Shown here: piece after piece, positions 35,067-43,232 of the stretch
Numbering within the stretch: the stretch's first letter is position 1
How the letters are laid out: the number at the start of each line of letters is the position of its first letter
Assembly: GCA_910577785.1 (NCBI GenBank)
Contig: CAJTNT010000020.1
Span: 10,707 to 74,706 of the forward strand
DNA length: 64,000 nt
Source: an uncultured Lachnospiraceae bacterium
GTDB lineage: Bacteria; Bacillota; Clostridia; Lachnospirales; Lachnospiraceae
Reading direction: 5' to 3'
The notes under the pieces: model-generated
What the model was told of the DNA's origin: nothing
The model's input: only the letters and a program-made list of their open reading frames with translations
The model's database searches: none
Program-made: the position numbers and the translations under genes

Positions 35067-35312
35067 ATGGACTATGTACAGCGAATGCGGGACTTAAGAG
35101 AAGACCATGACAAAACACAGCAGGAAATCGCAGATATTTTAGGTACATCCCAGACCATGTATGCCAGGTATGAACGGGCAGCCAATGAACTGCCCATCCA
35201 CCACCTGCTGACCCTATGCAGCTATTACCATGTCTCTGCCGACTATTTTCTGGGGCTATCCGATGTCAAGCAGCCCTACCCTATGAAGAAAAGCCAAAAG
35301 CCCAGAAAATAA
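35067..35312 (+). CDS. XRE-family transcriptional regulator
   Basis: 81 residues. A single helix-turn-helix of Cro/CI type spans residues 6-60: RMRDLREDHDKTQQEIADIL, then GTSQTMYARYERAANELP and the DYFLGLSD end motif. The ATG at 35067 has GGAGG 5 bases upstream; the TTG at 35055 overlaps the ribosome site. It is divergent from the giant surface protein gene and a perfect inverted repeat overlaps that gene's promoter, so it may regulate it. Confidence 0.9.
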   Translation: MDYVQRMRDLREDHDKTQQEIADILGTSQTMYARYERAANELPIHHLLTLCSYYHVSADYFLGLSDVKQPYPMKKSQKPRK

Positions 35313-35467
35313 AACGCCTGCCCAGCACATTGCCATAACGCAATGATGCGAACAGACGCATAGGAAAAACTGCCGCTAGCTATGTAGCTGATTTTTAGAT
35401 GTTCTCTTTTGAAGCATAGTTTAAGGATGCACCAAATCAGGCGCCCCATAAGAAATGGCCAGGAACT

Positions 35468-35513
35468 GTGCAGGGCGCTTTTATTTCACAATGCTTCAGC
35501 TATCGCCCTGCAC
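35468..35513. terminator. Inverted repeat between convergent genes
   Basis: GTGCAGGGCG (35468-35477) pairs with CGCCCTGCAC (35504-35513) across a 26-base loop. TTTTGG follows on the plus strand. It lies between the XRE gene and the end of the cyclic-nucleotide-domain gene and may end either transcript. Confidence 0.45.
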
Positions 35514-35528
35514 TTTTGGCAGGATGCA

Positions 35529-37799
35529 TTACAGGCTATAGAAATCCAGGTTCATCTGCAGTTCCTCTGTAATCTCACCGCCCTTCTTCTGGTAGCGGTC
35601 ATACCAGGCTTCTACGTGGTGGGCCTTGCGCCCATTTAAAATGTCATACTTGCTGAACATCTCCTGGTAGCTGGGGTTCGCTGACAGGGTGGAGCGGATG
35701 TCTTTGCTGAAGGGGCAGTAGCGGAAGATAATGTCGCGCGCCACCTTATTCAGGCGGAAGCTCCCCTTGGATTCATAGCGGATCCAGCTCTGGTAATCCT
35801 TGACAAATACCTCGCGGTAATTATTCTTCGCCTTCTGCAGGCTCTTCTTCACCTTATCCTTGGCATCGGTGGACAGCTCGGAATTCTTGCGGTAATACTG
35901 GATATAGTCGCTGTACTCTGAGGTCAGGGAGGCCTCTGTGATATCGTTCCAGCGGGCGCCCTGGATCTTGCGGCACATCTCCCAGCGGAAACGCCCAGCC
36001 ACATCCACCATCAGCTCTGACACATCCGACCCTGTAAGTATTGGGAAGATAAACCTGGCCTGCGTATCCTTGCGGATCCCTGCCGTCTCCTGCCACATCA
36101 TGGCCTTCGTCCCGGCATTGGGCATTAATATAATGTAGGGAACCACTTCCTTCTGGATGACTTCCCGGTTCACGTCATGTTCTGGGTCTGAGAACCCTAC
36201 CTCCCGGTAGAAGAGGGAGAAATCTATCTTGCGGATCTCATCTAAGGCTCCGTTCACCTTCTCCGCCGTCATCAGCATTTTCTCCGCAGAGCCAATGATG
36301 TCGTCCTCGCAGAGGATGGGGCAATAGGTGGAAATCCGCCCATAGGTCGCACGGTTGGTGGAGACAAACATGTTGCGCAGCTCAAATTCTACCTTCTTGC
36401 GGTTGTCATTCTGCAGCTTCGGAAGATCCTCTGGCTTAATATCCCCAGTTTTCTTCTGCTCATTGAGGAATCCCATGTAATCCATATCAAACTCATTGCG
36501 GGAAGGCTCGTTCTCCCCACGGAAGATGCTTAAGAGCCATTCGTAGACCGTAAATACATTTTCCGCCTTGCAGCGGTACAGCTCTTCCGTCATGTCGTAC
36601 AGGCTGTGGGCATTCTCTTCGCCTGCCAGGGTTTCATCCATAAACCCGAAATTGAGGAACATCTTCACGCCCACCGGTATGCGCCCCCCCTTCAGGGAAC
36701 GGAAAAATGCCAGCTCATAGATATCGTAAAAGTCCTGGGTCAGCACACGGCGCAGCTTGCGGATATTGTCAGTAGAGGCATATAAGTCCGGAAGCGCCTT
36801 GTACTCTTCCAGCGTGCTGCGGAATTCCTTGGCCTTGTCTTCTGGATAGCTGGCATAATCCAGGATCTGGCTGAGGTAATCAAAGCCTTCCTCGTATTCC
36901 TCAATCTCATCCGGCAGAGCCTCGGAGTCCCCGAGCGCCTCCTGGCTGAAGTCATAATTCTTATATTCCCCAAAGCAGTCTTTCATTACTTTTTCTTCAT
37001 ACATACAGCTATTGACTGCAAATTCCATGATCCCGGTAATCTTCTGCCTCAGCTCCCCGATATCGATGCCTGTGGAAGAAGCCTTCCTGGCCAATTCAAA
37101 ATACAGCTGGAACAGGTTCTCCGTCTCAGAAGAAAGCAGCAGTTCACGGTGGGTATGGAGGTAATCCTTCAGCTCTCCGATGATGGAGATGGCCTTTTTC
37201 ATCCAGCTGACCGCATTGAGGATCTGCCCAATGCCAATGTCCGCATCCCGCGCCAGAAACTGATCAATAGATTTCAAGGACAAGTCAGACATCCGCTTAT
37301 AATAGGAAATCACCCACCCGCCGATTGGCTCCTTAATCTGCACAGGCGTCAGGGAGCCCATACGCTTGAAAGGCTTCTCCATAATCCCATAATCACCGCA
37401 GAACTTTTTATACTCTTCATAATATTCCATCAGCAGCTTATAGTATTCCCTGGCTTTGCGGTATGCTATCGCATACCTTCCCATAATCACCGACGCCTGG
37501 TGCATGGCCGACATGGCAAATACTGCCACATACTTCCCCTCTGCTTCGAAAATCTTCTTGTAGTCTTCCACGCCCCGATAGGGATAGGTATAGAAAAGGC
37601 AGTCCGTATTGGCCACGTAATCACATAAATAGCTGTCAGAAAGGCCTTCCATCATCCCCACAATGCTCCCGGCTCCCAGCTCAATCACATCATTTTTAAA
37701 AACGGCCCGTACGCTGCCCTGAAGCAGCACAAAAAGCCCCCTGAGCTTTTCACCCTTCCTTACAAAACATCTTCCCTTGCTTACTTTGACGGTCTCCAT
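35529..37799 (-). CDS. Cyclic-nucleotide-binding-domain protein of unknown function
   Basis: 756 residues. The first ~110 residues form a Crp-like cyclic-nucleotide-binding fold (SKGRCFVRKGEKLRGLFVLL, QGSVRAVF, GAGSIVGMMEGL). No helix-turn-helix follows. The remaining ~640 residues are mostly alpha-helical, without membrane segments, and contain paired acidic and aromatic stretches; I do not recognise the family. The ATG at 37799 has AGGAGG 5 bases upstream. The upstream DUF1700 gene ends 20 bp away and is probably co-transcribed. It could be a cytoplasmic sensor or scaffold, but nothing in the sequence shows its output. Confidence 0.75.
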   Translation of the reverse strand: METVKVSKGRCFVRKGEKLRGLFVLLQGSVRAVFKNDVIELGAGSIVGMMEGLSDSYLCDYVANTDCLFYTYPYRGVEDYKKIFEAEGKYVAVFAMSAMHQASVIMGRYAIAYRKAREYYKLLMEYYEEYKKFCGDYGIMEKPFKRMGSLTPVQIKEPIGGWVISYYKRMSDLSLKSIDQFLARDADIGIGQILNAVSWMKKAISIIGELKDYLHTHRELLLSSETENLFQLYFELARKASSTGIDIGELRQKITGIMEFAVNSCMYEEKVMKDCFGEYKNYDFSQEALGDSEALPDEIEEYEEGFDYLSQILDYASYPEDKAKEFRSTLEEYKALPDLYASTDNIRKLRRVLTQDFYDIYELAFFRSLKGGRIPVGVKMFLNFGFMDETLAGEENAHSLYDMTEELYRCKAENVFTVYEWLLSIFRGENEPSRNEFDMDYMGFLNEQKKTGDIKPEDLPKLQNDNRKKVEFELRNMFVSTNRATYGRISTYCPILCEDDIIGSAEKMLMTAEKVNGALDEIRKIDFSLFYREVGFSDPEHDVNREVIQKEVVPYIILMPNAGTKAMMWQETAGIRKDTQARFIFPILTGSDVSELMVDVAGRFRWEMCRKIQGARWNDITEASLTSEYSDYIQYYRKNSELSTDAKDKVKKSLQKAKNNYREVFVKDYQSWIRYESKGSFRLNKVARDIIFRYCPFSKDIRSTLSANPSYQEMFSKYDILNGRKAHHVEAWYDRYQKKGGEITEELQMNLDFYSL

Positions 37800-37818
37800 A
37801 TCATCCTCCTGTGTCCCA

Positions 37819-38298
37819 TTATCGTCTATTCCCAAAAATGATAGAACATATCAGCACAATTAGTATTGCAGGAGCCAAGATGGGCAGCAGGAACGCCACT
37901 ACATTCGCCACAACCACAAGAGCCAGGCCTGCCAGCAGGCACAGGATCAGCTTCCCCAGCCAGCCGTTCAGCTTCCATTTCCCCAAACGGACATCCCAGC
38001 CGCCCCGCTGGGAATATCCTGCACGGAAGCCTCTTCTGCTGTCCTCATCCCTGCTGTCCCCGCCCCAGCCATCCGCCCCCTGGAAAGAAGGCCCAAACTG
38101 TTCTGTCGTGTCAATCAGGGTCTTGGCAATCAGCCTTGGGCTCCCCAGGCGGGCAAGCACCTCTTCCTCACTGGCGCCCTTCCTGGATTCCTCCATAATA
38201 TAATCGCCATAATACCTGACATGCCCCTCCACCGCCTCGCGGCTCATCTCTCCCTGCAGGGCAATCTGCAGCTCATGTAAAAATTCCTGCCTTGTCAT
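37819..38298 (-). CDS. DUF1700 family membrane protein
   Basis: 159 residues. The N-terminal helical domain has the DUF1700 pattern (MTRQEFLHELQIAL, HVRYYGDYIMEESRKG, SEEEVLARLGSPRLIAKTLI). A Gly/Arg/Asp-rich linker (75-105) and two close hydrophobic segments at the C-terminus (about 115-155) follow. DUF1700 proteins in Firmicutes often accompany PadR regulators; none is seen here. AGGAG precedes the ATG. It is the first gene of a two-gene unit with the cyclic-nucleotide-domain gene. Confidence 0.82.
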   Translation of the reverse strand: MTRQEFLHELQIALQGEMSREAVEGHVRYYGDYIMEESRKGASEEEVLARLGSPRLIAKTLIDTTEQFGPSFQGADGWGGDSRDEDSRRGFRAGYSQRGGWDVRLGKWKLNGWLGKLILCLLAGLALVVVANVVAFLLPILAPAILIVLICSIIFGNRR

Positions 38299-38412
38299 GA
38301 ATGTTCTCCTACCTGTCGCTTCGCTTTACGCTCTATTTTTTTTGAACTGATTACTATTCTATCACACTGTTCCAATTATTTCATCCTTTTTCATAATTTT
38401 TTTAGAAATCTA

Positions 38413-38441
38413 TTGACAAAACCTGAAATCTAAGGTAGAAT
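38413..38441 (+). promoter_or_regulatory. Promoter of tRNA-Arg
   Basis: TTGACA (38413-38418), 17 bases, TAGAAT (38436-38441), about 33 bp before the tRNA. A near-consensus sigma-A promoter. Confidence 0.85.
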
Positions 38442-38473
38442 AAAGAACGTTCCATGAGGAACAGCGTTTTTAT

Positions 38474-38547
38474 GTGTGTGTAGCTCAGCTGGATAGAGCA
38501 CTTGGCTACGGACCAAGGTGTCGGGGGTTCGAATCCTCTCACGCACG
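38474..38547 (+). tRNA. tRNA-Arg (anticodon ACG)
   Basis: A complete cloverleaf can be folded: acceptor GTGTGTG / CACGCAC with one G-U pair, D-arm GCTC / GAGC, anticodon stem CTTGG / CCAAG with loop CTACGGA, and T-arm around TTCGAAT. Anticodon ACG, read as ICG after deamination, decodes CGU, CGC and CGA. The discriminator base is G and CCA is not encoded. It has its own promoter and terminator. Confidence 0.97.
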
Positions 38548-38552
38548 TAGCA

Positions 38553-38591
38553 AAATCCCTTGAAAATGATAGATTTTCAAGGGATTTTTTT
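38553..38591 (+). terminator. Terminator after tRNA-Arg
   Basis: A fifteen-base-pair stem AAATCCCTTGAAAAT (38553-38567) / ATTTTCAAGGGATTT (38573-38587), ending in a T-run. Confidence 0.92.
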
Positions 38592-38642
38592 CTATAATGA
38601 GATAGAAAAACCAACAAAAAACTAACATTAGGAGGTTATAAA

Positions 38643-41600
38643 ATGAGAAAACGAATTATTTCTGTTGCTTTAGCACTGTGCCTATGCATTTCTTCCACCT
38701 CAATGGCATATGCATCGCAAGGTGACCCTATGCAGCAAGAAGATGCCCTTACGGAACAATCCGCATCCAAACTGGCTGCCCGCGATAGCACAATTCCCAC
38801 TCCAACAGAAGCCTACGAAGCCATGATTGCATTAAAGGATCAGGATAAATACAAGGAGGGGACTACATGGACCAATGACGAGCCTTATTCCGATTCAAAA
38901 GGATATTATCACTGGAAGGGCGGAACCCTTGACGGCAAGAATATCAGCGCCGTGGGATGCGTGGCCTTTGCCTTTATACTGAGCGACGCGGCATTCGGCA
39001 GCCTGCCAGCCAGAATGTATGCAGCAGGTAAGTTTACATATGAAGATATAAAAGCTGGAGATATTTTGCGGGTAAACAATGATTCCCATACCGTAATCGT
39101 GCTTGAGGCAAGTGATGCGGGGGTAGTTGTTGCTGAAGGAAATATCAGCACCGGAGACCACAGAGGCAAAGTCCATTGGGGGAGGGCAATCTCCAGGGAA
39201 GAGGTGATGAGCAGTACCAGCCATTATATCACCCGTTATCCAGAAGGCTACGTCCCGCCAGATGACCCGGGAGCCAACGTATCCATTGCACAAGGGACGC
39301 TTGCAGGAGGGCTTCGCTGGAATCTGACAAAAGCAGGCACACTGACCATCTCCGGCAAGGGGGCTATGCCAGATTTCGCCAGTACCGGAGAACAGCCATG
39401 GAATGGTAAAAGCAGCCAAATCCGAAAAATCATTCTTGAAAATGGTGTTACCAATATTGGCTCCTGTGCCTTTTGGAACTGCGGCGTTCTCAGTGCAGAG
39501 ATTCCCTCTAGCGTGACAGCAATTGGCAACAGCGCTTTCCGAGGCTCTTCGATTATTTCTGTGACGATCCCATCCAACGTGAAAACTCTTGGCGACAGCG
39601 TTTTCCAAGACTGCCAAAACCTTAGCTCTGTGACGATTTCTGAAGGATTGGAAACAATCAGCCAAAATGCTTTCCGCGCTTGCTCAAGCCTTAGCTCTAT
39701 CGTCTTGCCTGCCAGCATCGGAGAAGTGGGCGCCGGCGCATTTTTTCAGTGCCAGAAACTGATTCGTGTGGTATTTACTCCAGGCAGCAAACAAGTAAAG
39801 CTGGGCGACAATATATTTACGCAGTGTTACTATCTGAGCAGTGTGACATTACCCAAAAGCATAAACCAAATTAGCGAAGGGATGTTCCAGAATTGCCTGA
39901 TGCTTGCAACATTGGAAATCCCACAAGGTGCGGAAAGTATAGGAAGCTCAGCATTCTCTTCCTGCTCCAGCCTGACCAGCATCATAATTCCAAACAGTGT
40001 AACGACAATAGGAATCGCTGCATTTTCGGCTTCTGCTCTCAGGGATATCTATTTTACCGGCACCCAGGCTCAGTGGAACAGCGTACGCAAATTAGGTGAT
40101 ACGATAGCTGCAGTGTCAAAAATGACGATACATTATAACTATGTTCCTGAAAAAACTGACATTTCCAAAGCGACTGTGACATTGGAAAAAACTAGCTACA
40201 CCTACGATGGAAACGCTAAGACACCCGCCGTTACCGTCAACCTGGATGGCAAGACTTTAATCCCAAACACTGACTACAGCGTTTCTTACAATAATAATAC
40301 CGCAGTGGGTACCGCTAATGTTAGCATTTCTGGCATGGGTAATTATAGCGGCAACGTAACTGCCCATTTCACAATCACGAAAGCTGACATTTCCAAAGCG
40401 GCTGTCTCATTGGAAAAAACTAGCTATACTTATGACGGAAGCGCTAAGACACCTGCCGTTACCGTCAACCTGAATGGCAAGACTTTAGTCCGGAATACGG
40501 ACTATACTGTTTCCTACAATAATAATACCGCAGTGGGTACCGCTAATGTTATTATTACTGGCATGGGGAATTATAGCGGCAACGTAACTGCCCATTTCAC
40601 AATCACGAAAGCTGACATTTCCAAAGCGGCTGTCTCATTGGAAAAAACTAGCTATACCTATGACGGAAGCGCTAAGACACCTGCCGTTACCGTCAACCTG
40701 AATGGCAAGACTTTAGTCCTGAATACGGATTACAGCGTTTCCTACAATAATAACATCGAAGTGGGTATCGCGGATGCTATCATTTCTGGCATGGGTAACT
40801 ATACCGGCAGCGCAACTGCCCATTTTACAATCACGAAAGCTGCGGAAGTAGTTAAAACTGACATTTCCAAGGCAACTGTCACATTGGAAAAAACTAGCTT
40901 CACCTATGATGGGAAGGCTAAGACACCTTCCGTTACCGTCACCCTGAATGGCAAGACTTTAGTCCTGAATACGGATTACAGCGTTTCTTACAATAAAAAT
41001 ACCGCTGTGGGTACCGCTAATGTTATCATTTCTGGCATGGGTAACTATACCGGCAGCGCAACTGCTCATTTCAAGATTACAAAAGCTTCGGCCCCATCCA
41101 TTACTTGCAAGAAAACTTTGTATAAGGTTTCCTATGGAGCAGCGCCATTCAAAATCAATGCGTCATCCAAGGGCAAGATGACATTTACAAGCTCAAAACC
41201 GAAGATTGTCGCTGTGAATAAAAACACTGGAAAAGTAACAATCAAAAATACTGGTATTGCCACGATAACCATCAAGGCTGGAAAAGCATCCAAAAAGGTG
41301 ACAGTCAAGGTATATCCAAAGAAGCCATCTGTAAAGCCAACAGCAGCAAAGGGGAAAAAGCTGTGTTTGAAATGGCCAAAGGATAAGAGGGCATCCGGGT
41401 ATAAGGTGCAGATAAGCACAGATAAGAACTTTAAAAAAGGCGTGAAATCTAAGAATGTGTCAAAGACTTCTTATACGTTCAAAAAGCTGAAAACAGGCAA
41501 AAAATATTATGTAAGGATCCGTAGTTATAAGAAATACGGAAAGGAAATGCTATATAGCAAATGGAGCAAGATAAAACGGAGCAGCAAGATTAAGAAATAA
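38643..41600 (+). CDS. Secreted leucine-rich-repeat (BspA-like) protein with amidase-like head
   Basis: 985 residues. The signal peptide is MRKRIISVALALCLCISSTS with cleavage near AYASQ. Residues 55-200 look like a papain/NlpC-type domain: candidate Cys106 (AVGCVAFAF), His149 (NDSHTVIVLE) and Asn167 or Glu165 (VAEGN). Residues 225-490 are BspA-type LRR_5 repeats (IGSCAFWNC, LGDSVFQDC and similar). Four 76-residue modules (TYDGSAKTPAVTVNLNGKTL type) cover 504-815. A Big_2-like domain and a very Lys-rich fibronectin-III-like end complete it. No LPXTG motif is present. AGGAGG lies 7 bases before the ATG. It starts just after tRNA-Arg. Likely surface adhesion or degradative role; untested. Confidence 0.82.
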   Translation: MRKRIISVALALCLCISSTSMAYASQGDPMQQEDALTEQSASKLAARDSTIPTPTEAYEAMIALKDQDKYKEGTTWTNDEPYSDSKGYYHWKGGTLDGKNISAVGCVAFAFILSDAAFGSLPARMYAAGKFTYEDIKAGDILRVNNDSHTVIVLEASDAGVVVAEGNISTGDHRGKVHWGRAISREEVMSSTSHYITRYPEGYVPPDDPGANVSIAQGTLAGGLRWNLTKAGTLTISGKGAMPDFASTGEQPWNGKSSQIRKIILENGVTNIGSCAFWNCGVLSAEIPSSVTAIGNSAFRGSSIISVTIPSNVKTLGDSVFQDCQNLSSVTISEGLETISQNAFRACSSLSSIVLPASIGEVGAGAFFQCQKLIRVVFTPGSKQVKLGDNIFTQCYYLSSVTLPKSINQISEGMFQNCLMLATLEIPQGAESIGSSAFSSCSSLTSIIIPNSVTTIGIAAFSASALRDIYFTGTQAQWNSVRKLGDTIAAVSKMTIHYNYVPEKTDISKATVTLEKTSYTYDGNAKTPAVTVNLDGKTLIPNTDYSVSYNNNTAVGTANVSISGMGNYSGNVTAHFTITKADISKAAVSLEKTSYTYDGSAKTPAVTVNLNGKTLVRNTDYTVSYNNNTAVGTANVIITGMGNYSGNVTAHFTITKADISKAAVSLEKTSYTYDGSAKTPAVTVNLNGKTLVLNTDYSVSYNNNIEVGIADAIISGMGNYTGSATAHFTITKAAEVVKTDISKATVTLEKTSFTYDGKAKTPSVTVTLNGKTLVLNTDYSVSYNKNTAVGTANVIISGMGNYTGSATAHFKITKASAPSITCKKTLYKVSYGAAPFKINASSKGKMTFTSSKPKIVAVNKNTGKVTIKNTGIATITIKAGKASKKVTVKVYPKKPSVKPTAAKGKKLCLKWPKDKRASGYKVQISTDKNFKKGVKSKNVSKTSYTFKKLKTGKKYYVRIRSYKKYGKEMLYSKWSKIKRSSKIKK
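40158..41088 (+). repeat. Four 228-bp tandem coding repeats
   Basis: Units begin at GACATTTCCAA near 40158, 40386, 40614 and 40860; the spacing is 228, 228 and 246 bp, the last with an 18-bp insertion coding for AAEVVK-like residues. Units 2 and 3 are nearly identical, suggesting recent duplication or gene conversion. Confidence 0.88.
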
Positions 41601-41664
41601 CAGTGCGCGAATAAAAAGGCATTTTAGGCCTTAAGCCCCGCCTCATGTTTAGGAACTTAATTAA

Positions 41665-41703
41665 AAATCCGCAGGGTAACGAAAGTCGTTCTCCTGCGGA
41701 TTT
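41665..41703 (-). terminator. Terminator between the LRR and Hpt genes
   Basis: An outer stem AAATCCGCAGG (41665-41675) / CCTGCGGATTT (41693-41703) and an inner stem AACGA / TCGTT. On the minus strand TTTTTAATT follows, so it mainly serves the Hpt-domain gene; it may also stop the plus-strand LRR transcript. Confidence 0.85.
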
Positions 41704-41742
41704 CTACGTCATAGCCATGTTACAGCCCGATTGCTCCCCTTA

Positions 41743-42102
41743 TCATGCTTCCCCCTTATATTTCTTTATCACATCCATAATCTGCTCCTGCACGGGCAGC
41801 GCTTTCTGCAGCACTTCCTTGGCCTCAAATGGCTTTTCCTTACGCAGCAGGTCGGTAACTTTGCCATAGGCCTCATAGATCGGGGTAATGGATAGGTTCC
41901 CAGAAGCGCCCTTGATCGCGTGAGCCTTCTCTATAATCTCGCCATAATCCTCACAGTCAAAATCGGCGTCAAAGGAATATTTATTCATCATTTTAATAAA
42001 TGATCCAAGCATTTTTTCATAAAAGGCGGCATTCCCTCCAAGGCGGCCTAACCCTTCTTCTACATTTACACCTAAATCTTTCAGTTCATCTAACAGACCC
42101 AT
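41743..42102 (-). CDS. Hpt (histidine phosphotransfer) domain protein
   Basis: 119 residues, a stand-alone four-helix Hpt domain. The phosphorylatable His is in AHAIKGASGNLS near residue 66. The ATG at 42102 is 9 bases after AAGGAG; the MYL start at 42111 is too close and the frame to 42225 is an extension. It follows the FIST and MCP genes on the same strand, so it may pass phosphate in that signalling set. No histidine kinase or receiver is adjacent. Confidence 0.88.
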   Translation of the reverse strand: MGLLDELKDLGVNVEEGLGRLGGNAAFYEKMLGSFIKMMNKYSFDADFDCEDYGEIIEKAHAIKGASGNLSITPIYEAYGKVTDLLRKEKPFEAKEVLQKALPVQEQIMDVIKKYKGEA

Positions 42103-42220
42103 CAGATACATCTCCTTCTTTGATAGAATTCTAAAAATTGCTCCTACGGCCATACGCATTCCCAAGCCGCGAAAAGTAACGATTTTTCTGCCCCCTAGTA
42201 TAACATATCTTCCCTTCTCC

Positions 42221-42306
42221 TGCAACCACTCATTCCTGATGAGCGTTGGATTTCCAGCTTATCCTGCCCGGCCGCTTCCCTGCAACCACTCATTCCTGGA
42301 TGAGCG
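42221..42306. repeat. Short direct repeat of the MCP 3-prime end
   Basis: TGCAACCACTCATTCCTG occurs at 42221-42238 and 42281-42298, each followed by a similar ATGAGCG segment (offset 60 bp). The right copy contains the MCP stop codon and last codons; the left copy is non-coding. Confidence 0.8.
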
Positions 42307-43222
42307 GCAGAATCTGGGAAAGCATATTGTCAATATCCTCAAACATCGCGCTTTTCGTGGTACCCAGGGCGCTGGCGCGGGAAATATGCCCCACTACCTT
42401 CTGGTACTGCTCCCGGCTCCTGTCAAAAAAGGCACATAATTCCTGAAGCTCTGCGCGTGATTCCCCGATTACGCTGGAAATCCCTGCCTGCACGGTAGAT
42501 GCGCCTTCTGCCGCCTCTGTAATCTTATCAAACATTTCATAAGTCTCATTGACTTTGCCAATGCTCTGCCCCAATGCCTCCTGAGAATTGCCAATGCTGT
42601 CGCTGAGCCTCTCTGTGCCATGCTCCACATCGGATATGCTCCGATTCACCTCGCCCACCAGGGTCTTGATCTGGTCGGAAAGCCGCTTGACCTCCACAGC
42701 CACCACCGCAAACCCTTTTCCCTGTTCCCCTGCCTTTGCCGCCTCAATGGAAGCGTTCAGGGCAAGGATATTGGTCTGCTCCGCTATGGAGATAATCTTC
42801 CCTGTGCAGGATTTAATCTCCTTCACTGCCGCCTGGAAATCGTCAAAGGTCGCCCGCATTTCCCCAAAATGGCTCTCAACCTCAAGGGAACTGTCCTTCA
42901 AGTCCCCCACCCTGTCCTGCACCTGCCCCACAGACTGGGCAATCTCTTCCTTCACCTGCACAAACTGGCCGGACACCTGGTCAATGCCAGAGAAGGTCTG
43001 CTCAAAATCCTGAAGCCTCTCCTGAAAATCCTGCGTCTCCTGGAAAACGCTGCCAAAGGAGCTGCTCACCCTGCCCAGTTCCCGCAGCGACTCTACCTCT
43101 TTGCTGACAAGCTCCTGCCGGTACTCCTTTAGGCTCCCTGTTACATGCAGTACAGGAGAAAGGTCTTTTTCTGTCTTTTTTTTATCCCGCAATCTATGCC
43201 AGGCCTTTTTCTTATCTGCCAT
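42290..43222 (-). CDS. Soluble methyl-accepting chemotaxis-like signalling protein
   Basis: 310 residues without membrane segments. A basic N-terminus is followed by a long coiled coil (35-130) and the MCP signalling hairpin around residues 150-195: AEQTNILALNASIEAAKAGE, then GKGFAVVAVEVKRLSDQI. The family binds CheW/CheA at this hairpin. No sensory domain is present; the FIST protein encoded immediately upstream, with only 10 bp between the genes, could supply it. The ATG at 43222 follows AAAGAGGTGAAT; the TTG at 43240 would overlap the upstream gene. Confidence 0.88.
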   Translation of the reverse strand: MADKKKAWHRLRDKKKTEKDLSPVLHVTGSLKEYRQELVSKEVESLRELGRVSSSFGSVFQETQDFQERLQDFEQTFSGIDQVSGQFVQVKEEIAQSVGQVQDRVGDLKDSSLEVESHFGEMRATFDDFQAAVKEIKSCTGKIISIAEQTNILALNASIEAAKAGEQGKGFAVVAVEVKRLSDQIKTLVGEVNRSISDVEHGTERLSDSIGNSQEALGQSIGKVNETYEMFDKITEAAEGASTVQAGISSVIGESRAELQELCAFFDRSREQYQKVVGHISRASALGTTKSAMFEDIDNMLSQILPLIQE

Positions 43223-43232
43223 ATTCACCTCT

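Noticed and set aside
38474..41742. Integrated element at tRNA-Arg
   Set aside because: No integrase and no duplicated tRNA 3-prime end were found near the LRR gene.
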